A model generated the notes under the pieces. That model was not told where the DNA came from, searched no databases, and saw only the letters and a program-made list of their open reading frames with translations. Below are positions 8,359 through 16,595 of a stretch of 64,000 bases of DNA, piece by piece (within the stretch, counting starts at the first letter, position 1; every line of letters begins with the position of its first letter). The translations under genes and the position numbers were made by a program. This stretch comes from Christensenella tenuis (GTDB lineage: Bacteria; Bacillota; Clostridia; Christensenellales; Christensenellaceae): the NCBI RefSeq assembly GCF_014287795.1, contig NZ_JACOON010000003.1, positions 1 to 64,000 on the forward strand. The letters run 5' to 3'.

Positions 8359-8396
8359 AAACGCCGGACGCAAATAAATTTGGCGCCCGGCGTTTT
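8359..8396. terminator. Terminator after the MBL-fold gene, convergent
   Basis: ACGCCGG and CCGGCGT pair around an AT-rich loop, preceded by AAAA and followed by TTTT. It lies between two convergent genes and probably serves both. Confidence 0.8.
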
Positions 8397-8404
8397 CCTG
8401 CCTG

Positions 8405-9328
8405 TCAGTCCATTTCATTTACTTCCACTGTAATATAGGTTTCATTAATCCCATACGCTTGTGCAATAGCTTTTTTGATCTGTTTTCCGATCTCTGCCTT
8501 ATTCCCCTCCGGGTTTTCTTTCAATACGTCGAAAATAACCTGGTCTGTTTTCTCGTCGTCAAGCTGGGAAAGATCCATTTCATCTGCAATGGCATAATCC
8601 GCATATACTTTGGCTCCATAGCGGTTTGCGCTGCTTGCGCAAAACGAACTTAAGTCCATCAATTCATTTTTATCAAACCAGAACACATAATCATTTACCT
8701 GCACGACCGCGTCCTCATCCCTGTATTTCGCATGGAGTTTTGCTTCAAAAGCGGCAAATTCTTTGTCGTCCATATCCTTTACGGTTCCGCTCTCCCGGTG
8801 GAACGCATATCCCATTTCTTTCGCCCGCTGTTCCGTTGAGATTCCAAGACCGGTCATCCCGCTTGCATCTTCGAACCCTTTTATGTCCGTTTCATAAACG
8901 CGCGTAATATTTCCATTTTCATCCCGTTCCACAAGGACAAATGCACCAACTTCCGCGAAGATGCCGTTCGTTACGGTATTGTATCCCTCGTCGCGGAGAC
9001 CTGCAAGTGGTTTTCCATGAAACCAGTAGTTTCCGTCTCTTTCCTTCAGGGTCACGCCAAAAGGCTCGTACGGTTTCATATCATCTTCTTCGCCATCCCA
9101 CACGCTGCCCTCTGCGCCTCCATAGGCCACGGCAATTCCCGGTTCTTCGCATATATTGTTTTCCTCTCTTGCTTCTGCGATTTTCTCGCGGCCTACGCTT
9201 ACGGCCGCTTCCATCATTTCCCCTATTTTTCCATAAAGCGGCGCACAACTACACAAGGCACTCACTACGATCACTCCTGCTGCGGCTGCGGCAACCGTCT
9301 TTATGACCTTACTTTTTTTGCTGTTCAT
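8405..9328 (-). CDS. Hypothetical lipoprotein
   Basis: About 307 residues from the ATG at 9328. The N terminus has basic residues (MNSKKSKVIK), a hydrophobic Ala/Val stretch and a lipobox-like LCSC (Cys about 28), so it is probably a membrane-anchored lipoprotein. The mature part is acidic, with YWFHGKPLAGLRDEGYNTVTNG near residue 100 and an ordered C-terminal domain ending in AIAQAYGINETYITVEVNEMD. I do not recognise the family. It stands alone between terminators and is convergent with the MBL-fold gene. A frame extending to 9385 adds residues without a ribosome site. Confidence 0.7.
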   Translation of the reverse strand: MNSKKSKVIKTVAAAAAGVIVVSALCSCAPLYGKIGEMMEAAVSVGREKIAEAREENNICEEPGIAVAYGGAEGSVWDGEEDDMKPYEPFGVTLKERDGNYWFHGKPLAGLRDEGYNTVTNGIFAEVGAFVLVERDENGNITRVYETDIKGFEDASGMTGLGISTEQRAKEMGYAFHRESGTVKDMDDKEFAAFEAKLHAKYRDEDAVVQVNDYVFWFDKNELMDLSSFCASSANRYGAKVYADYAIADEMDLSQLDDEKTDQVIFDVLKENPEGNKAEIGKQIKKAIAQAYGINETYITVEVNEMD

Positions 9329-9426
9329 TTTTTCTGCCTCCGTTCCGGTTTCCCTGTCTTTTATTATAGGCGGAAGCGGAAGCAAGTGTTTTACAACCCG
9401 CTGAACACTTTCTTAAAATTATATGA

Positions 9427-9450
9427 AAAAGGCGGCCGTCAGCCGCCTCC
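9427..9450 (-). terminator. Terminator of the exonuclease III gene
   Basis: GGCGGC and GCCGCC flank a five-base loop, with a T run on the minus-strand side. It lies directly after the exonuclease III stop at 9458. Confidence 0.8.
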
Positions 9451-9457
9451 GTTTTGC

Positions 9458-10213
9458 TTACTCTTTCAAAACCAAAAACACCGGGCAATGATCGCTGCCC
9501 ATGATGTCCGGACAGATGTCCGCCTCCCCGATTCTATCCTTCATGTCCTCCGATACAAGAAAATAATCAATGCGCCATCCCGCGTTATTCGCCCGCGCGT
9601 TAAAGCGGTAAGACCACCATGAGTACCGGCCTGTTTCATCTGGATGCAGGTATCGGAAGGAATCGATGAACCCGGAATCCAGGAGTTCCGTCATTTTTTC
9701 CCGTTCCTGCGGCGTAAATCCTGCATTTTTCACATTCGTCCTGGGGTTTTTAAGATCAATCTCCGTATGCGCCACATTGAGGTCTCCACACACAACCACA
9801 CCTTTCTTTTCATTCAGCGTATGCAGATAGGCGCGGAAATCGTCTTCCCACTTGAGACGATATTCGAGGCGCTTTAAACCCTCGCCGGAATTTGGCGTAT
9901 AGACGTTCACAAGATAGAAGTCCCCGAATTCGAGCGTAATCACCCGTCCTTCGTGGCTGTGCTCCTCTATGTCAAAATCATAGGCTACGCCGAGCGGCTC
10001 TGTTTTTGAAAATACCGCCGTACCCGAATATCCTTTTTTCTCGGCGCTGTTCCAGTACTCATGATATTCCTTAAAATCAAACTCCGCCTGTCCGCGCTGC
10101 ATTTTCGTCTCCTGAACACAGAAGACATCCGCGCCGCTTCCATGAAGATACTCAAGGAAGCCCTTTCCTGCCGCGGCCCGCAGGCCGTTTACGTTCCATG
10201 ATATTAATTTCAT
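9458..10213 (-). CDS. xth: Exodeoxyribonuclease III
   Basis: The 251-residue endonuclease/exonuclease/phosphatase-fold enzyme cuts at abasic sites and removes 3' blocks in base excision repair. The opening MKLISWNVNGLRAA carries the metal-binding Asn. VFCVQETK supplies the catalytic Glu (about 34), CGDLNVAHTEIDL the Asp-Asn pair and GSDHCPVFLVL the catalytic Asp-His. The length is standard. An AAAGGA stands before the ATG. Its stop is followed by a terminator, and the glutamate-synthase-like gene ends 11 bases upstream, so these two may be co-transcribed. ExoA and Xth are both used as names for this enzyme. Confidence 0.95.
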   Translation of the reverse strand: MKLISWNVNGLRAAAGKGFLEYLHGSGADVFCVQETKMQRGQAEFDFKEYHEYWNSAEKKGYSGTAVFSKTEPLGVAYDFDIEEHSHEGRVITLEFGDFYLVNVYTPNSGEGLKRLEYRLKWEDDFRAYLHTLNEKKGVVVCGDLNVAHTEIDLKNPRTNVKNAGFTPQEREKMTELLDSGFIDSFRYLHPDETGRYSWWSYRFNARANNAGWRIDYFLVSEDMKDRIGEADICPDIMGSDHCPVFLVLKE

Positions 10214-10224
10214 CCTGTCATCCT

Positions 10225-11616
10225 TTACACATGCCTGATATTTGTATAATTTGAGATTTCCGAATTGACGGTGGCAAGGTCTTCCGCGGTAAGCCTATGC
10301 ACGTCGCTGTGTCCCGATACTCTTGCAAACATCTTCAATTCTTCGGTTGAAACCCGCAGAAAATTTGCCACCCGGGCTGCGCTTTTTTCAATATCCAGCC
10401 TGCTGCGCAGGCCTTTGTCCTGTGTCAACCCGCCCATTGGGCAGTTTCCGTTATGGCATTGCCTGTATTGCATGCACATTGCCGCCATCAGCACTGCCGA
10501 CCCCAACGCGACGGCATCCGCGCCCATTGCCAGCGCTTTGATAAAGTCGGCCGGCGTGCGCAGTCCGCCCGTGATAACCAGTCCGATATCCGGCGCATGC
10601 TCATCCAGATATTTTCGTGCGCGATAAAGCGCAAAAATAGTAGGAACCGAAGCCGAATCTTTTAAAAATTTCGGACTGGCGCCTGTCCCTCCGCCGCGTC
10701 CATCCATTGTAACGAAATCCGGTTGTGCAAAAATTGCCGCTTCAAGATCCCGTTCAATGTGCCCTGCCGCAAGCTTCACGCCAATCGGTCGGCCATCCGA
10801 AGCTTCACGCAGGCCCTCTACAACTTCTTTCAGGTCCTCTTTCGAGTTAATTCCCGGAATGCGTGAAGGGCTGATGATATCTTTGCCCACCGGTTTATTG
10901 CGGATCATGGCAATCTCTTCCGTAACTTTTTCACCCGGTAAATGCCCTCCCATGCCCGGCTTTGTTCCCTGTCCAATTTTAATTTCAATCGCATCTACCC
11001 GTTTCAGGTTTTCCGGTGTTACACTGTAGAAATTAGGAACATATTCAAAGATATACCGATAGGAAACGTCTATCTCTTCCGGAAGAATTCCGCCTTCCCC
11101 GCTGCACATTGCCGTTCGGATGCCGGCCGCTCCTTTGGCAAGCGCAATCTTAAGCTCCCGCGAAAGGGCGCCAAACGACATATGTGTCACATAAAGCGGG
11201 CTTTCAAGAACCAAAGGCTTTTTTGCATTCTTCCCAATAACCGTACGGGTATTTACTTCTGCATGCTCCTCAAGTGGAAAAGGAGAAAGCTGCGCTCCCA
11301 GAAACAGGATATCATCCCACGAAATAATAGGCAAAAGCGTTTTCATCGGTTCAATAACCGGTTTCCCGCTTACCGCGATTTCGTGAATCGTTGCCATATA
11401 CGGCTCCGTTTCGGCAAACGGTTTAAATAGGTCGGCCGGATAATCGAGTTCCCGTCCCTGTTGTACGTCTCCTGTCCTTTCCTCCCCTACACACACGAAC
11501 ATGCTTTTTGCCGCTTGGCATATATCGCACGTCCAATTCCCCTCCAAATCCTGAAACAATATTCCATCCGCTTCGTCATACGTATTTCCACACACACTGC
11601 ATTTATAAACCGCCAC
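10225..11616 (-). CDS. Rubredoxin-glutamate synthase-like fusion (FMN/Fe-S)
   Basis: 463 residues from a GTG start at 11616 with GGAGG seven bases upstream. The first 45 residues are a rubredoxin-like domain with CSVCG and CDICQ, binding one iron. The rest is the FMN-binding glutamate synthase central domain: THMSFGALSRELK, IKIGQGTKPGMGGHLPG, MDGRGGGTGASP, ITGGLRTPADFIKALAMGADAVALG and a 3Fe-4S-type cluster region C..C....CPMGG. There is no amidotransferase domain, so it cannot use glutamine alone. The physiological reaction of this stand-alone type is not settled; the rubredoxin domain suggests electron delivery from a partner. It is distinct from the split glutamate synthase at 32-38 kb. 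Confidence 0.88.
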   Translation of the reverse strand: MAVYKCSVCGNTYDEADGILFQDLEGNWTCDICQAAKSMFVCVGEERTGDVQQGRELDYPADLFKPFAETEPYMATIHEIAVSGKPVIEPMKTLLPIISWDDILFLGAQLSPFPLEEHAEVNTRTVIGKNAKKPLVLESPLYVTHMSFGALSRELKIALAKGAAGIRTAMCSGEGGILPEEIDVSYRYIFEYVPNFYSVTPENLKRVDAIEIKIGQGTKPGMGGHLPGEKVTEEIAMIRNKPVGKDIISPSRIPGINSKEDLKEVVEGLREASDGRPIGVKLAAGHIERDLEAAIFAQPDFVTMDGRGGGTGASPKFLKDSASVPTIFALYRARKYLDEHAPDIGLVITGGLRTPADFIKALAMGADAVALGSAVLMAAMCMQYRQCHNGNCPMGGLTQDKGLRSRLDIEKSAARVANFLRVSTEELKMFARVSGHSDVHRLTAEDLATVNSEISNYTNIRHV

Positions 11617-11663
11617 TTTTCGACCTCCTTATTTCAAAAATTATATTGCTTTTTATCCGGTAT

Positions 11664-12443
11664 TCACTCCCTTTTATGTTTGGCAATCCTGCATGCTTCT
11701 TCCGCTTCAATCTTTGCGCGGCGCAGCTCTGCTTCAAGCTTCAAATACTCTTTTTTTGCCGCTTCAACTTTTTTGGAAAGCCTATAGGCCCTTTCCACCG
11801 CATCTTCCGCATCGCTGTCTTTCAGGGATTGCACCGGATCAAAGGTATCTTCCCGATACAGCCACACAAGTACTGTAAACAGAAATATCCCGGCAAGTAT
11901 AATGCCCGTCATTTCCGTCAGGCTGGTGGTTCCCAAAAGGCCCATCAGCGCGACTAGAACAATCCAGATAATCAGCACAAAAACCAGTGCTTTTTTGAAC
12001 ATCAGTGAATAAGAATTCCGCAGCGTCAGCGCAAACAGCATCAGGCTCACGGCAAGCGATATGGATGAAATTTGCGCGCAGAAGTTATGCAGGGATGAAA
12101 AGCCCGGAAATGTCTCTGGCAGAAACGGAAAAAAATTCCCTACGATCAGCACCGCAATGGCAAAGTAGACAAATCCGCGTATCTTGGAATGTGTGTTTTT
12201 GGTAAGCATCAGCAAATAGCCCATAAAGCTGGCAAAATACGCGCAAAACACGATTGTCCAGATGATAAACCAGAAATGCATGCTGCCGCTCGTGTTTCCC
12301 ATTGCCGACATGGATGTCGTGAGAATATTGTCTTTCGTGCCCATGATGAGCGTAAAAACGGGGATAATTCCAAGTGAAAAAATCCCATAGAAGATCAGCC
12401 CCCCAAAAAGCCGCCTCCGATACTTAGACATTTCGTTTTTCAT
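11664..12443 (-). CDS. Hypothetical membrane protein with coiled-coil tail
   Basis: About 259 residues from the ATG at 12443, with a G-rich site eight bases upstream. I count about six hydrophobic segments (LFGGLIFYGIFSLGIIPVF, the WFIIWTIVFCAYFASFMGYL region, YFAIAVLIVGNFF, ISLAVSLMLFAL, ALVFVLIIWIVLVALMGLL and IILAGIFLFTVLVWL). They are followed by a charged helix rich in Lys, Glu and Ala (about 205-259) likely to form a cytoplasmic coiled coil. I do not recognise the family, and no catalytic motif is visible. It ends 47 bases before the rubredoxin-fusion gene and is divergent from the MarR gene. Confidence 0.7.
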   Translation of the reverse strand: MKNEMSKYRRRLFGGLIFYGIFSLGIIPVFTLIMGTKDNILTTSMSAMGNTSGSMHFWFIIWTIVFCAYFASFMGYLLMLTKNTHSKIRGFVYFAIAVLIVGNFFPFLPETFPGFSSLHNFCAQISSISLAVSLMLFALTLRNSYSLMFKKALVFVLIIWIVLVALMGLLGTTSLTEMTGIILAGIFLFTVLVWLYREDTFDPVQSLKDSDAEDAVERAYRLSKKVEAAKKEYLKLEAELRRAKIEAEEACRIAKHKRE

Positions 12444-12568
12444 AAAGAGATACCCCCGATCATTAATACTTTTACGATACCATACCCATATGCCTGATGG
12501 CAATCAAAACAACGCATTTCATACTATCTTTTCGCATTCCCCCGCAGCATATATCACCGATAAAAAAG

Positions 12569-12624
12569 TAGTTGCGTTCGCAACTATCATGTGCTATAGT
12601 ATTTTAGGTTGCAGACGCAACTAT
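12569..12624 (+). promoter_or_regulatory. MarR-gene promoter with two inverted-repeat operators
   Basis: TAGTTGCG-TT-CGCAACTA (12569-12586) overlaps a -35 box TTGCGT (12572-12577). A TG-extended -10 TATAGT lies at 12595-12600 (17-base spacer). A second repeat, GTTGC-AGAC-GCAAC, spans 12609-12622, about where transcription should start. Two dyads with the same GTTGC/GCAAC arms around one promoter fit autorepression by the MarR protein encoded next. The pattern is seen; the regulator is inferred. Confidence 0.75.
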
Positions 12625-12647
12625 TTGATTGGATTGGAGGGATCCTT

Positions 12648-13106
12648 TTGCCAAAGCGGCAGTTCACTTTAAATAAATACGCTTCTATTATTAACAGGCA
12701 CGGTATGCGCTATTATGATCAGGAGTTAAATTCCCTTGGCATCGGGGCGGGACAACATTTTTTTCTCGTCCGTATTTTCGAGAATCAGGGAATTAACGTC
12801 TATGATTTGGCTAAATGCGGCCATTACGACAAAGCCACTGCAACCCGGGCAATCCATAAGATGGAAGAATATGGGTTTATCCGCCGTGAATCCGATCCGG
12901 CCGACGGACGGGTTTGCCGCCTGTATACCACTGAAAAAGCGCGGCCTATCGTTGATTCCGTCTATACGGCGGTCCGAAAATGGAATGGCATCCTCACCCG
13001 CGGTATGTCGGACGAAGAAATCATTCTTGCGGAACGCCTGATGGAATTGATGGCAAAAAACGCTTATGAATTTACAAAAGACGACCAAGGAGGAAAGACT
13101 GTATGA
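12648..13106 (+). CDS. MarR family transcriptional regulator
   Basis: 152 residues from TTG 12648, chosen because GGAGG is seven bases upstream and the reading frame before it runs into the second operator. The winged helix is clear: GINVYDLAKCGHYDKATATRAIHKMEEYGFIRRESDPADGRV contains the recognition helix and wing, with the DPADGR turn typical of MarR. MarR proteins are dimers that release DNA on binding phenolic or drug-like ligands. The stop overlaps the MATE start by four bases (ATGA), so pump synthesis is translationally coupled. Probable role: ligand-responsive repressor of the MATE gene and of itself. Confidence 0.9.
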   Translation: MPKRQFTLNKYASIINRHGMRYYDQELNSLGIGAGQHFFLVRIFENQGINVYDLAKCGHYDKATATRAIHKMEEYGFIRRESDPADGRVCRLYTTEKARPIVDSVYTAVRKWNGILTRGMSDEEIILAERLMELMAKNAYEFTKDDQGGKTV

Positions 13107-14527
13107 GTGAAACAGCACTTGCGGAAACAAGAAACCCATTAGGCTATAAACCAATCGGCAAACTGCTCAAGACCTTTGCCTGGCCGGCAATCATTTCATT
13201 TTTAATCAATTCGGTCTACAATATTGTCGACCAGATTTTCATTGGCCAGGGCGTTGGTTATCTTGGCAATGCGGCAACGACGATTTCGTTCCCGATTATG
13301 ACGATCCTGATCTCTTTTGCCGCCCTCGTAGGAACAGGCGGCAGTGCTTATGCCGCCCTTAAGCTTGGTGAAAAAAAGGAGGAAGAAGCACAGCGTGCCC
13401 TCAACAATGGATTTATTCTCTCCATTATTATCAGCGGCATTATGATGGCAGCCTGCTTCCTTTTTCTCGATCCGATGCTGCAAGCCTTCGGCGCAACGGC
13501 AGACAGTATGCCCTATGCAAAAGAATATTCGACGGTCATTCTGCTCGGTACGCCGTTCAACGTCGTAAGTATTGTCCTTTCCAATATGGCCCGTACGGAT
13601 GGCAGCCCTAACCTTTCGATGTATAGTATTTTAATTGGCGCAATCCTCAATACAATACTCGACCCTCTCTATATTTTTGTATTCCATTGGGGTGTCACGG
13701 GCGCAGCCATTGCAACGATTACCTCGCAAGCAATTTCCACGGTCATTCTTTCCGTTTATTTCGCAAAAAGCGGAAAGAGTATGCGGTTTGAAAAAAAATA
13801 TATGAAGCTGCATGGCCGTACCTGCAAAATGATTTTAACGCTCGGCATTTCGTCATTCATTACGCAAATCGTAGCTTGTATTACGCAGATTGTAATGAAT
13901 AACTCCCTCGTGTTTTATGGAAACCAGGCAGGAGTTGGCGGGGATATCGCGCTTTCAGCAATGGGCATTGTCATGAAGATTGCTATGATCCTTGCGGCGG
14001 CATGTATCGGGATTGGTATTGGCGCACAGCCGATCTTAGGCTTTAACCGCGGCGCCGGCCAGCCAAAGCGGATCAAGAAAACATTCGTAATGGCGGCATG
14101 GATTTCTACGGTAGTCGTCATTGCCGCGTGGCTTATCTGCCAGCTGTTTCCGGAGGCGATCCTCAGCCTGTTCGGCGATGCGGAGCCCAACTTTACGGTG
14201 TTCGCAGTCAAATGCATGCGCGTCTATTTGGGCGGTATCTTTTGTGCAGGTTTCCAGATTGTCTCCACAAGCTATTTCCAGGCAACGGGCCAGCCGTTTA
14301 AAGCAACAATCCTTTCTATGCTGCGGCAGCTTTTACTGCTGATCCCGCTCGTCCTGATCCTTCCACTGTATTTTGGATTGGATGGTATTCTTTACGCAGG
14401 ACCCGTAGCTGATGTGGGTTCCGCTGTCATCGTGGCAATCTTCGTGATACGCGAGATGAAAAAGCTGAATACATGGATTCGCCAGACGGATGATCCTTCC
14501 ATTGACACGTCTGCTGCTGCGGCATAA
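13103..14527 (+). CDS. MATE family multidrug efflux transporter
   Basis: 474 residues with about 12 membrane segments arranged as two MatE repeats. The first repeat starts WPAIISFLINSVYNIVDQIFIG and the second ILTLGISSFITQIVACITQIVMN. ALVGTGGSAYAALKLG and IGIGAQPILGFNRGAGQPKR are the paired motifs after helix 2 and its counterpart in the second half. MATE proteins export cationic or drug-like compounds using sodium or proton gradients. Translational coupling to the MarR gene points to an inducible drug-resistance unit; the substrate cannot be read from sequence. Confidence 0.93.
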   Translation: MSETALAETRNPLGYKPIGKLLKTFAWPAIISFLINSVYNIVDQIFIGQGVGYLGNAATTISFPIMTILISFAALVGTGGSAYAALKLGEKKEEEAQRALNNGFILSIIISGIMMAACFLFLDPMLQAFGATADSMPYAKEYSTVILLGTPFNVVSIVLSNMARTDGSPNLSMYSILIGAILNTILDPLYIFVFHWGVTGAAIATITSQAISTVILSVYFAKSGKSMRFEKKYMKLHGRTCKMILTLGISSFITQIVACITQIVMNNSLVFYGNQAGVGGDIALSAMGIVMKIAMILAAACIGIGIGAQPILGFNRGAGQPKRIKKTFVMAAWISTVVVIAAWLICQLFPEAILSLFGDAEPNFTVFAVKCMRVYLGGIFCAGFQIVSTSYFQATGQPFKATILSMLRQLLLLIPLVLILPLYFGLDGILYAGPVADVGSAVIVAIFVIREMKKLNTWIRQTDDPSIDTSAAAA

Positions 14528-14543
14528 TAAAGGGAATAAAAAA

Positions 14544-14575
14544 GGTTAAGGCCTTTTTACCGCCTTAACCTTTTT
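14544..14575 (+). terminator. Terminator of the MarR-MATE unit
   Basis: GGTTAAGGC and GCCTTAACC pair around a short loop and are followed by a T run. It can also serve the convergent gene ending at 14605. Confidence 0.85.
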
Positions 14576-14604
14576 ATATTAATTTATATTGAGTCCACAA
14601 TGGC

Positions 14605-16437
14605 CTATAGCGGTCTTTTCCCGCAAATAACGCTATCCATTCCCCAGAAATACCGCATTACGATTGCATTGTTACTGGTAGAAGCATCCACGATCATACC
14701 TTCTCCCAAATAAATGGCTACATGTCCGGGCATGCATATGATGTCTCCCCGCCGCAGGTCTTCCAAGGCGATTGTCGGATAGCTTGATTCCGCCCAATCG
14801 CCCGAGGTCATATAGGGAATATTGTTGCCGCTTTGCCTGAGCGCATAATAGATAAACCCAGAGCAATCAAATTCATCGGGCCCTTTCCCCCCAAGCTTAT
14901 ACGGTTTACCTAGCTGGTCAAGCGCAGCATTGATGAAATCTTCTACCCGTCCAGGTTTTTCGATGGCTCCGCGCTGAATTCCGTAAGAAGAACAGAGTTC
15001 TGTAAATTCTTTGCTGTCCATAAATGCGGATAACAATGTTTTTCGTGTTTTTCGCATACTGCTCAACGTTCCCAGCCAGTATTGCTTACCGCTTGCATCC
15101 GCCGCTCTGCCCATAACCGCTTCATACAGTTTATCAACATAGGCGCTGTTGCTGAATCCTTTTCCGGTAAATTCCTTGCTTGCAAAAAAATCATACGCGA
15201 TCCCGGTGCCAGTCATGCTCCCGCTGTTTAATCTTCCTGTCCAGTAATTCAGTCCATCGGCGTCGGCATTCCTGCCAAGGCAGGTTTCATACATTCTTTT
15301 TACAAATGCCGTTGCCTGCGGGTTCTGATCCCTTGCCTCCGGGCTTTGATAGCTTCCGCGCAAAATTCCGTAAGAAGCGCAGATAGAACTAAATTCTTTC
15401 GAACTTGAAAAATTCGCAAAAATAAGTTTCCTGCTGCATCCTTTATCAAGAAGGCCCTGCCAATATTTCTTTCCCTCCACGTCCGACTGCCTTCCCATAA
15501 ACGCTTCATATAAGTAATCCAGATAGGCTCCGTCGCTTAAATTTTTGCTTGTAAATTCTTTTCCAAATATAAATTGATAAGCTGTCGTGGCTCCGCTTGT
15601 TTTTCCGTTGAGCAGCTGGAGCGTCCAATAATTCAGCCCTTCCACATCCCCGGCTCTTTCGAAGCACAGCTGATATAGCCGGTTTACAAATGCAGTAGCC
15701 TCCGGATTCTTATCGCGGCTTTCCGGGCTTTGATATTTTCCTTGCAAAATTCCATAGGATACGCACAGATTGCTGAACTCCTTGGAATCGACAAACCCCG
15801 CGAGGACATATTTCCTGCTGCATCCTTTATCAAGAAAGCCTTTCCAATACGCCTTTCCCCCCGTATCTGCCTCACGGTTCATAAATGTACGGTATAGCCT
15901 GTTCAAATACTCATCGTCGCTTAGACTCAAGCGCTGCATTTCTGCACTGAGAAAAAAATTTGCTCCAACACTGGCGCCCGTGGCTTTGCCTTCTTCCAGA
16001 TTCTTCGTCCAATACTCCACACCGGAACTATCGGCCGTCCTTCCAAGCGCCTTGGTATACATCCGTTCCACAAAGTTTTGGACCAGAGAAGGCTCACTCA
16101 TCGCTGCCATTTCGTTCAGTTCGGGGCTTGGTTCCGCATCAGGACTTGGTTCCGCGTCAGGGCTTGGTTCCGCGTCGGGGCTTGGTTCCGCGTCAGGGCT
16201 TGGTTCCGCGTCAGGGCTTGGTTCCGCGTCAGGGCTTGGTTCCGCGTCAGGGCTTGGTTCCGTACTGTGTATCGCACCCGTCTGCTCCGTTGTCCCCCTG
16301 CCCATTTCCCCACTGGGTTCCGCACCTATCTCCATTGCGCTTAGTTCAAAGTTTTCCTCCCTATTTGGCTCCGCATATGCAATGGCCGCCCCACATAATA
16401 AAAGAACACTGATTATAAGCGCTATTGCTCGTTTCAT
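14605..16437 (-). CDS. DUF4214-repeat protein with C-terminal NlpC/P60 peptidase
   Basis: 610 residues from ATG 16437. A signal peptide (MKRAIALIISVLLLCGAAIAYA) is followed by an acidic segment and an (EPSPDA)7 linker. Six or so DUF4214 units follow (about residues 100-485), each with a GR.AD..G..YW motif and KEF..LC.SYGI.RG. The last about 115 residues are an NlpC/P60 domain: FDCSGFIYYAL holds the catalytic Cys, PGHVAIYLG the His, and DASTSNN the third polar residue, so it looks active. Such peptidases cut between D-Glu and the diamino acid in peptidoglycan. The DUF4214 array may position it at the surface. A paralogue lacking the peptidase is at 635-2097. Confidence 0.88.
   Translation of the reverse strand: MKRAIALIISVLLLCGAAIAYAEPNREENFELSAMEIGAEPSGEMGRGTTEQTGAIHSTEPSPDAEPSPDAEPSPDAEPSPDAEPSPDAEPSPDAEPSPDAEPSPELNEMAAMSEPSLVQNFVERMYTKALGRTADSSGVEYWTKNLEEGKATGASVGANFFLSAEMQRLSLSDDEYLNRLYRTFMNREADTGGKAYWKGFLDKGCSRKYVLAGFVDSKEFSNLCVSYGILQGKYQSPESRDKNPEATAFVNRLYQLCFERAGDVEGLNYWTLQLLNGKTSGATTAYQFIFGKEFTSKNLSDGAYLDYLYEAFMGRQSDVEGKKYWQGLLDKGCSRKLIFANFSSSKEFSSICASYGILRGSYQSPEARDQNPQATAFVKRMYETCLGRNADADGLNYWTGRLNSGSMTGTGIAYDFFASKEFTGKGFSNSAYVDKLYEAVMGRAADASGKQYWLGTLSSMRKTRKTLLSAFMDSKEFTELCSSYGIQRGAIEKPGRVEDFINAALDQLGKPYKLGGKGPDEFDCSGFIYYALRQSGNNIPYMTSGDWAESSYPTIALEDLRRGDIICMPGHVAIYLGEGMIVDASTSNNAIVMRYFWGMDSVICGKRPL
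16126..16262 (-). repeat. 18-bp tandem repeat encoding (EPSPDA)n
   Basis: Seven full copies and one diverged copy of an 18-base unit (GGGCTTGGTTCCGCGTCA on the plus strand) encode the Glu-Pro-Ser-Pro-Asp-Ala linker. Copies differ by one or two bases. Its length is a multiple of three, so copy-number change alters the linker length but keeps the frame. Confidence 0.9.
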
Positions 16438-16550
16438 ATAAAGTCTCCTCTGCAATTGATATACTTACTATTATATTTTATTTACTGCTTTTTTCAATTA
16501 TTTTCCCCGAATATACCATAAATGTTGTGTGCTGTTTGCTCGCAACAAAA

Positions 16551-16578
16551 AATACGGATTGCAAAAGCAATCCGTATT
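16551..16578 (-). terminator. Terminator of the rubrerythrin gene
   Basis: TACGGATTGC and GCAATCCGTA flank a four-base A loop, with T-rich sequence on the minus-strand side. It lies 18 bases after the rubrerythrin stop. Confidence 0.8.
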
Positions 16579-16595
16579 TCCGCTTAAAATTCCGC

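Noticed and set aside
16126..16262. Possible CRISPR array
   Set aside because: The units are contiguous 18-base repeats without spacers and lie in frame inside a gene.
15770..16441. Plus-strand frames through the tandem repeat (Ser-Gly-Leu-Gly-type repeats)
   Set aside because: They are mirror readings of the EPSPDA repeat; the minus-strand product has a signal peptide and a catalytic domain.
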